Shown: positions 15,603-19,987 of the stretch, piece by piece
How positions within the stretch are numbered: the stretch's first letter is position 1
Layout: every line of letters starts with the position of its first letter
Assembly: GCA_919902965.1 (NCBI GenBank)
Contig: CAKKSJ010000273.1
Location: 1 to 19,987, forward strand
DNA length: 19,987 bases
Direction: 5' to 3'
Origin: Burkholderiales bacterium
Lineage (GTDB): Bacteria > Pseudomonadota > Gammaproteobacteria > Burkholderiales > SG8-39
Made by a program: the position numbers and the translations under genes
The notes under the pieces: generated by a model
Told to the model about the DNA's origin: nothing
What the model saw: the letters and a program-made list of their open reading frames with translations, nothing else
Databases searched by the model: none

Positions 15603-15964
15603 CCTTGCCCCTCCCCATCTGTCCTACACCAAACAACAAGCAGATTCTCGATTTCCGCGACGCCGGGCTTGCCCCGCTGCGGGCTGCGTACCCTAACTAT
15701 ATAGTCGCGTGGCTGCAAACAATGCTGCAGCAGCCGGAAGGCCTCACGCGCCAAGCGGCGGAATCGGTTGCGGTCCACCGCGCGGGGCCAAGCCTGACGA
15801 CCCGCGATTACGCCCAGGCGCGGCCCGCTATCGCTAGGCATCGAATGCAATCGCATGCCACCGCCGCCGCCCGCCGACCTGCCGCGGGCGAGGACCAACG
15901 TAATTTGCGCCGTGCGGCGCAGTCTTTGCTCCCTGGTAAAGCCGAACTGGGAGCCCGGCCTCAA
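15599..15964 (-). CDS. rnpA: Ribonuclease P protein component RnpA
   Basis: RnpA (121 residues) is the small protein subunit that joins the RNase P RNA to mature tRNA 5' ends. The RNR signature appears as RNRFRRLARE at 65-74, and FTREQRL near the start is typical. The only sensible start is TTG at 15964, which overlaps the rpmH stop by four bases (TTGA). A weak start fits a protein needed in far lower amounts than L34. Two features are unusual: a run of five glycines (33-37), and GRQAWPRAV where many relatives carry a lysine pair before the RNR block. Identity is secure from motif and position. Confidence 0.93.
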   Translation of the reverse strand: MRPGSQFGFTREQRLRRTAQITLVLARGRSAGGGGGMRLHSMPSDSGPRLGVIAGRQAWPRAVDRNRFRRLAREAFRLLQHCLQPRDYIVRVRSPQRGKPGVAEIENLLVVWCRTDGEGQG

Positions 15965-16095
15965 ACCGAGAGGCGGGCCCGGCCCCGGGCCCGGCGTGCG
16001 CGAATGACCGCGCGACCACCGCGGGTGCGCATGCGCACAAGAAAACCGTGGGTACGTTTTCTACGAACTACGGAGGGCTGATAAGTGCGCTTCAT
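15961..16095 (-). CDS. rpmH: 50S ribosomal protein L34
   Basis: This 44-residue protein begins MKRTYQPSVVRRKRTHGFLVRM, which is unmistakable L34 of normal length. It is the first gene of the leftward rpmH-rnpA-yidD-yidC run and has its own strong promoter candidate at 16133-16162. The ATG at 16095 is preceded by a run of C, so no good Shine-Dalgarno is seen; AAGAG lies rather far upstream. The C-terminal part reads RARRARGRARLSV, whereas most L34 proteins carry lysines there (AKGRKRL). The change coincides with a GC palindrome in the DNA. Confidence 0.97.
   Translation of the reverse strand: MKRTYQPSVVRRKRTHGFLVRMRTRGGRAVIRARRARGRARLSV
15974..15993. repeat. GC palindrome at the 3' end of rpmH
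   Basis: CGGGCCCGG (15974-15982) and CCGGGCCCG (15985-15993) are perfect arms around CC. It covers rpmH codons 35-41 and ends about ten bases before the rnpA TTG start, so a stem in the mRNA would lie at the rpmH/rnpA boundary. Confidence 0.6.
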
Positions 16096-16132
16096 ATGGG
16101 GGGACTCTTTCTTGCTTACGAGAGAACCCGGC

Positions 16133-16162
16133 ATTTAACCCCAAAATGCTGTTTTATGTCAA
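16133..16162 (-). promoter_or_regulatory. rpmH promoter
   Basis: On the minus strand a perfect -35 TTGACA (16157-16162) is followed after 18 bases by -10 TTAAAT (16133-16138), about 37 bases before the rpmH ATG. This is the best sigma-70 promoter in the window, fitting a ribosomal protein operon. Confidence 0.75.
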
Positions 16163-16193
16163 CGAAGTCTTTGCGTCTGACTGAGCAAATGCC

Positions 16194-16202
16194 TGTGGAT
16201 AA
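16194..16202 (-). promoter_or_regulatory. DnaA box upstream of dnaA
   Basis: The minus strand reads TTATCCACA, the perfect consensus DnaA box. It overlaps the predicted dnaA -35 hexamer (16196-16201), the expected arrangement for DnaA repressing its own gene. A weaker box-like 9-mer with two mismatches, ATCTCCACA, lies at 16254-16262. Confidence 0.85.
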
Positions 16203-16224
16203 CTTCGCTGCGAACAGCTAAAAT
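16196..16224 (+). promoter_or_regulatory. Putative dnaA promoter
   Basis: -35 TGGATA (16196-16201, four of six matches) and -10 TAAAAT (16219-16224) are 17 bases apart, about 54 bases before the dnaA ATG. The -35 lies within the DnaA box. Confidence 0.55.
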
Positions 16225-16277
16225 GCGGGCTTGTTTTCTTCTTCAATCCAAGCATCTCCACACACTAAAACAGGGCC

Positions 16278-17609
16278 ATGGAAAGATTCTGGCTTTCCTG
16301 CCTGAGCCGTTTAGAAAACGAACTACCGGCACAGCAGTTTAATACCTGGATAAAGCCACTGCGACTCGACAGCAAGACGCCTTCAGGGCAGATTGCTCTC
16401 CTGGCGCCGAACCGCTTCGTCCTGGACTGGATCAAAAACCGCTACCTTTCCCGCATCGAGGCGATGGCGGCCGAGTATTTTTCCTCACCCATACGCGTGA
16501 GCCTGGCCATGACGCAGGCCGAGCCAGCTGCTAAACCGGCGACCGCTTCGATCACCGAACCCGTGCGCCGGCGTTCCAGCGGTCACGATAAAGCCGGGTT
16601 GATTCCGGAGTTTACCTTCGACAACTTTGTTATCGGCAAAGCCAACCAGCTTGCGCGTGCGGCAGGTCTGCAGGTGTCCGAACATCCCGGCACTTCCTAC
16701 AACCCTCTTTTCGTCTATGGCGGGGTCGGCCTCGGCAAGACACACCTGATCCATGCCGTAGGCAACAACGTGCTGGCGCAGCACCCCACTGCCAAGGTGC
16801 GTTATCTGCACGCGGCTCAATATATCTCCGACGTGGTTCGCGCCTACCATCAGAAATCCTTTGACGAGTTCAAGCGCTACTACCATTCCCTCGATCTGCT
16901 GTTGATCGACGATATCCAGTTCTTCAGCGGCAAGGACCGCACGCAGGAGGAATTCTTCTACGCTTTTAACGCCTTGATAGAAGCGCATAAACAGGTAATC
17001 ATCACCTGCGATACCTACCCCAAGGACATCAGCGGTATAGAGGAAAGGTTGAAATCGCGCTTTTCCTGGGGGCTTTCTGTCGGCATCGAACCACCCGAAC
17101 AGGAGATGCGCGTCGCCATCGTACTAAAAAAAGCTGAAGCCATCTCGGTGCGCCTGGACGAAGAGGTCGCATTTTTTATAGCCAAACATATCCGCTCCAA
17201 TGTGCGTGAACTGGAGGGCGCGCTAAAAAGCGTCGTCGCTTTTTCCCGTTTCAATGGAAAGGACATTTCACTCGATCTCGCGAAGGAAGCGCTCAAGGAT
17301 CTGCTGTCGGTGCAGAACCGACAGATTTCCATCGACAATATTCAAAAGACCGTGGCAGAGTTCTACAAAATAAAAATCTCCGACATGCATTCGAAGAAGC
17401 GCAGCCGCAATGTCGCCCGGCCAAGGCAGATGGCCATGGCCTTGGCGAAGGATCTTACGCAGCACAGTCTCCCCGACATCGGCGACGCCTTTGGAAACCG
17501 CGATCATACGACCGTGCTGCACGCGTGCCGTACCATAGCTTCGCTACGTGAGAAGCACACTGAACTCAACCATGACTACCATGTGCTGGAGCAGGTGCTA
17601 AAAGGGTGA
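16278..17609 (+). CDS. dnaA: Chromosomal replication initiator DnaA
   Basis: DnaA (443 residues) binds DnaA boxes, melts oriC as an ATP filament and recruits the helicase. Domain I opens MERFWLSCLSRLENELPAQQ and a short linker lies at about 80-107. The AAA+ domain has Walker A GGVGLGKT (148-155), Walker B LLLIDD (207-212) and the arginine-finger region RLKSRFSWG (R261 in the SRF motif). Domain IV carries the box-binding signature GNRDHTT (406-412). Length and start fit the family. AGGG sits only two bases before ATG, so the ribosome site is cramped, which may hold translation down. The gene diverges from rpmH and is followed by dnaN after 198 bases. Confidence 0.98.
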   Translation: MERFWLSCLSRLENELPAQQFNTWIKPLRLDSKTPSGQIALLAPNRFVLDWIKNRYLSRIEAMAAEYFSSPIRVSLAMTQAEPAAKPATASITEPVRRRSSGHDKAGLIPEFTFDNFVIGKANQLARAAGLQVSEHPGTSYNPLFVYGGVGLGKTHLIHAVGNNVLAQHPTAKVRYLHAAQYISDVVRAYHQKSFDEFKRYYHSLDLLLIDDIQFFSGKDRTQEEFFYAFNALIEAHKQVIITCDTYPKDISGIEERLKSRFSWGLSVGIEPPEQEMRVAIVLKKAEAISVRLDEEVAFFIAKHIRSNVRELEGALKSVVAFSRFNGKDISLDLAKEALKDLLSVQNRQISIDNIQKTVAEFYKIKISDMHSKKRSRNVARPRQMAMALAKDLTQHSLPDIGDAFGNRDHTTVLHACRTIASLREKHTELNHDYHVLEQVLKG

Positions 17610-17807
17610 AGCTTGCCGCTAACAACTTCCTTGCTTTCTGTGGATAAATCGGGGTTTTTCAATGCGCGCAATTATGTCCACAAACGATAAAAAAGCACCC
17701 ACAGGCTTATACAGACAGGAAAAGCGGTCTAGTAGTTTGAATATAAGAGTAAATAGAGACATATCCCCGGAACGACGCTGCATTATCATCATTATCAGGA
17801 AGATATA
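17610..17807. other. dnaA-dnaN spacer, candidate oriC
   Basis: This spacer holds one perfect DnaA box (17639-17647), a two-mismatch one ATGTCCACA (17674-17682) and TTATACAGA (17708-17716, also two mismatches). These are followed by an A/T-rich tract from about 17736 to 17766. Boxes beside an A/T-rich tract next to dnaA is the usual shape of an origin. It is short of the many boxes seen in some origins, and the rpmH-dnaA spacer may form a second part. No gene is seen in it. Confidence 0.6.
17639..17647 (-). promoter_or_regulatory. DnaA box in dnaA-dnaN spacer
   Basis: The minus strand reads TTATCCACA, a perfect consensus box, 30 bases after the dnaA stop and in the same orientation as the box upstream of dnaA. 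Confidence 0.85.
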
Positions 17808-18911
17808 ATGAATACCATTAAAATAAACAGAGACACTTTACTGGAGCCGCTCTACGCCGTTTCCGGCATTATCGAGCGGCGCCATACCTTGCCGATACTT
17901 TCCAATGTCCTGCTTGAGCGCAATGGCGCCGACATTACTATCGTCGCTACCGACATTGAGATTCAGATTTCTGCGCGGACCGTCTGCGACAACCCGGGAG
18001 AAGCAAAGGCTATTACCGTAGGTGCGAGAAAGCTGCTTGATATCCTGCGCGCCTTGCCGGAACAATCCGAGGTAACCCTTGCGCTGCAGGAGAAGAAACT
18101 GCAGGTGAAGGCCGCCAAGAGCAGGTTCAATCTACAAACCCTGCCGTCGGAGGATTTTCCAAAGTTGTCTTTGGCCGAGGGTGCCAGTAACAAAATGAGC
18201 TTGCCGCAGAAAGTGTTAAAGGGTTTGTTTCTGTCGGTGCAATATGCCATGGCTCAGCAGGATATTCGCTATTATCTTAACGGGTTGCTGCTGGTATCCG
18301 CCGGCGACAAACTCACTGTGGTAGCTACCGACGGCCACCGCCTTGCCTTGGCAAGTGCGACGCACAAGCTTGAAGGAATGCAGGAGGTGATCTTGCCGCG
18401 CAAGACCATACTCGAGTTATCCAAGCTTCTATCCGACAGCGACGAGCCGGTCGAAGTAGAGTTGTCGCCAACGCAGGCGCGTTTTTCTTTCGGCAATATC
18501 GTTCTCATATCAAAACTGGTGGACGGCAAGTTCCCGGATTACACCCGCGTCATTCCAACTACGCATAACAAAAAACTCTTACTCAATCGGGTGGTACTCC
18601 TGCAGGCTCTGCAGCGCGCGGCGATCCTCACTAATGAGAAATTCAAGGGCGTACGCTGGGTGCTGGTCGACGGCAGCCTGAAAATCATCTGCAGCAACAA
18701 CGAGCAGGAAGAAGCACAGGAAGAACTGGACGTGGACTATTCCGGCGAGGCTTTGGATATCGGGTTCAACGTCAACTATCTGCAGGACGTCCTCAATCAT
18801 CTGGATTGCAGCGAGGTCGAGTGCGCTTTAGGCGATGCCAACTCCAGCGCCTTGATTACCGTACCGGGAAATGACAATTTCAAGTACGTCGTCATGCCGA
18901 TGCGCATCTGA
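17808..18911 (+). CDS. dnaN: DNA polymerase III sliding clamp (beta subunit)
   Basis: The 367-residue beta clamp is a ring-forming dimer that tethers Pol III to DNA. It matches the family from MNTIKINRDTLLEPLYAVSGI through RRHTLPILSNVLL, the middle-domain VVATDGHRLAL, and FPDYTRVIP. The C-terminal VVMPMRI is the last strand beside the peptide-binding pocket. Length is standard. ATG at 17808 has AGGAAG (17797-17802) at good spacing. The gene lies between dnaA and gyrB in the usual order, and recF, often next in other groups, is absent. Confidence 0.98.
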   Translation: MNTIKINRDTLLEPLYAVSGIIERRHTLPILSNVLLERNGADITIVATDIEIQISARTVCDNPGEAKAITVGARKLLDILRALPEQSEVTLALQEKKLQVKAAKSRFNLQTLPSEDFPKLSLAEGASNKMSLPQKVLKGLFLSVQYAMAQQDIRYYLNGLLLVSAGDKLTVVATDGHRLALASATHKLEGMQEVILPRKTILELSKLLSDSDEPVEVELSPTQARFSFGNIVLISKLVDGKFPDYTRVIPTTHNKKLLLNRVVLLQALQRAAILTNEKFKGVRWVLVDGSLKIICSNNEQEEAQEELDVDYSGEALDIGFNVNYLQDVLNHLDCSEVECALGDANSSALITVPGNDNFKYVVMPMRI

Positions 18912-18988
18912 CGAATTTTTTGCGAAGGCCAGGCGCCGCCCCTTAATGAATGGACAAGTTTGCAGTACCGGTTAAGAGAAGAACAGGA

Positions 18989-19987
18989 ATGAATGACAAA
19001 ACGAATCCGCAGCACGTAGGAAACGGCGATTACGAAGAACGCAGCATCAAGGTCCTCAAGGGCTTGGACGCGGTGCGCAAACGCCCCGGCATGTACATCG
19101 GCGATACTTCTGACGGGACCGGTCTGCATCACATGGTGTTCGAGGTGGTGGATAACGCCATAGACGAGGCCCTCGCCGGCTATTGCGACGACATCACGGT
19201 AACCATACACACGGACAACGCAATTAGCGTAACCGACAACGGCCGCGGCATTCCCACCGGGCAACATCCGGACGACGACGAGGGGCGCTCGACCGCAGAA
19301 ATAGTCATGACCGAACTGCACGCCGGAGGCAAGTTCGACAACAATTCGTACAAAATAGCGGGCGGTCTGCACGGCGTCGGCGTCTCCGTGGTAAACGCCT
19401 TGTCCGAATGGCTGCGCCTCACCATTCGGCGCGAAGGCAAAGCCTATAGCATGGAGTTTCGCGATGGCGTCCCCACCGCACCCTTGCAGCAAATCGGCAC
19501 GACTGAGCGCCTCGGCACCGAGGTGCATTTTCTGGCGAGCACCGCCACCTTCAGTGCCGTGGAATATCACTACGATATATTGGCGAAGCGGCTGCGCGAA
19601 CTGTCTTTCCTGAACAATGGCGTCAAGATACGATTGGTCGACCAGCTCGCAGGCAAGGAGGAAAATTTCGCCTTTTCCGGCGGCGTGAAGGGTTTTGTCG
19701 AATTCATCAACCGCAATAAAACGGTACTGCATAACACCATATTCCATGCGGTCGGCGAGAAAGAGGGCATCATTGTCGAAGTCGCTATGCAATGGAACGA
19801 CTCCTATCAGGAGCAGGTTCTCTGCTTCACCAATAATATTCCGCAGCGCGACGGCGGCACTCATCTGACCGGGCTGCGCGCGGCGATGACGCGCACGCTG
19901 AACCAGTACATCGAGAGTCAGGAACTGGCCAAGAAGGCAAAAGTCGAGACTACCGGGGAGGATATGCGCGAGGGTCTGAGCTGCGTG
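18989..19987 (+). CDS. gyrB: DNA gyrase subunit B, N-terminal 333 residues (cut by window edge)
   Basis: GyrB is the ATPase subunit of gyrase. The visible part is the GHKL ATPase domain plus the start of the transducer. FEVVDNAIDEAL contains the catalytic E52 and magnesium-binding N56, DNGRGIP is at 83-89, and the ATP lid is GGLHGVGVSVVNALS (125-139). The frame stays open to the last base and the C-terminal part lies outside. I start at ATG 18989, with GAGAAG at good spacing. An in-frame ATG at 18950 would add 13 residues but has no ribosome site. It lies 77 bases after dnaN with no terminator between, so read-through from dnaN is likely. Confidence 0.97.
   Translation, partial: MNDKTNPQHVGNGDYEERSIKVLKGLDAVRKRPGMYIGDTSDGTGLHHMVFEVVDNAIDEALAGYCDDITVTIHTDNAISVTDNGRGIPTGQHPDDDEGRSTAEIVMTELHAGGKFDNNSYKIAGGLHGVGVSVVNALSEWLRLTIRREGKAYSMEFRDGVPTAPLQQIGTTERLGTEVHFLASTATFSAVEYHYDILAKRLRELSFLNNGVKIRLVDQLAGKEENFAFSGGVKGFVEFINRNKTVLHNTIFHAVGEKEGIIVEVAMQWNDSYQEQVLCFTNNIPQRDGGTHLTGLRAAMTRTLNQYIESQELAKKAKVETTGEDMREGLSCV

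Noticed and set aside
17730..17735. TAGTAG as a possible DnaA-trio unwinding element
   Set aside because: Its strand and direction relative to the DnaA boxes do not fit the trio consensus beyond one unit.
18950..18988. In-frame upstream ATG for gyrB
   Set aside because: No ribosome site before it, and the 13 added residues do not look like a GyrB N-terminus.
19147..19155. GGTGGATAA, one mismatch from a DnaA box
   Set aside because: It encodes the invariant VVDN of gyrB, so the protein explains the sequence.
18797..19864. 355-codon open frame on the minus strand opposite dnaN end and gyrB
   Set aside because: It is the antisense shadow of gyrB, whose protein motifs are certain; the antisense product shows no recognisable domain.

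Overview
The window spans the replication-origin region of a bacterial chromosome, most likely a betaproteobacterium. That assignment rests on the gene order rpmH-rnpA-yidD-yidC-mnmE plus mnmG-rsmG-parA-parB on one side of dnaA, dnaA-dnaN-gyrB without recF on the other, a GC-rich coding style, and a fused LivM-LivG transporter subunit of a kind common in that class. The genus cannot be fixed from the sequence alone.

Layout: everything from 1 to 16095 is on the minus strand and dnaA, dnaN and gyrB (16278 to the right edge) are on the plus strand. Both arms are therefore transcribed away from the origin. The rpmH/dnaA divergent spacer (16096-16277) holds back-to-back promoters and a perfect DnaA box that overlaps the predicted dnaA -35 element. 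The dnaA-dnaN spacer (17610-17807) is A/T-rich, holds a second perfect DnaA box and weaker ones, and is the best oriC candidate. No gene-free stretch exceeds about 240 bases.

Leftward from the origin come rpmH (L34, 44 aa), rnpA, yidD, yidC and mnmE, mostly overlapping or closely spaced. They cover ribosome, tRNA processing, membrane insertion and tRNA modification. mnmE is coupled by stop/start overlap to a small unrecognised ORF with one hydrophobic segment, which is coupled in the same way to tam (trans-aconitate methyltransferase). Next is a metabolic block: GTP-type PEP carboxykinase, a class III PLP aminotransferase, and a Liv-type ABC importer (LivH, a LivM-LivG fusion, LivF) with no periplasmic binding protein in view.

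The left end is the classical mnmG-rsmG-parA-parB cluster. It is preceded by a 240-base spacer with two near-identical 16-base parS palindromes, one beside the putative mnmG promoter. MnmG and MnmE, which form one tRNA-modifying complex, are separated here by about 8 kb of metabolic genes. The window is mainly core chromosome. I see no phage, insertion sequence, CRISPR, RNA gene or defence system, and nothing I would call a new system. The items most worth a second look are the coupled small ORF, the parS/promoter arrangement, the metabolic block and several strong palindromes inside genes.
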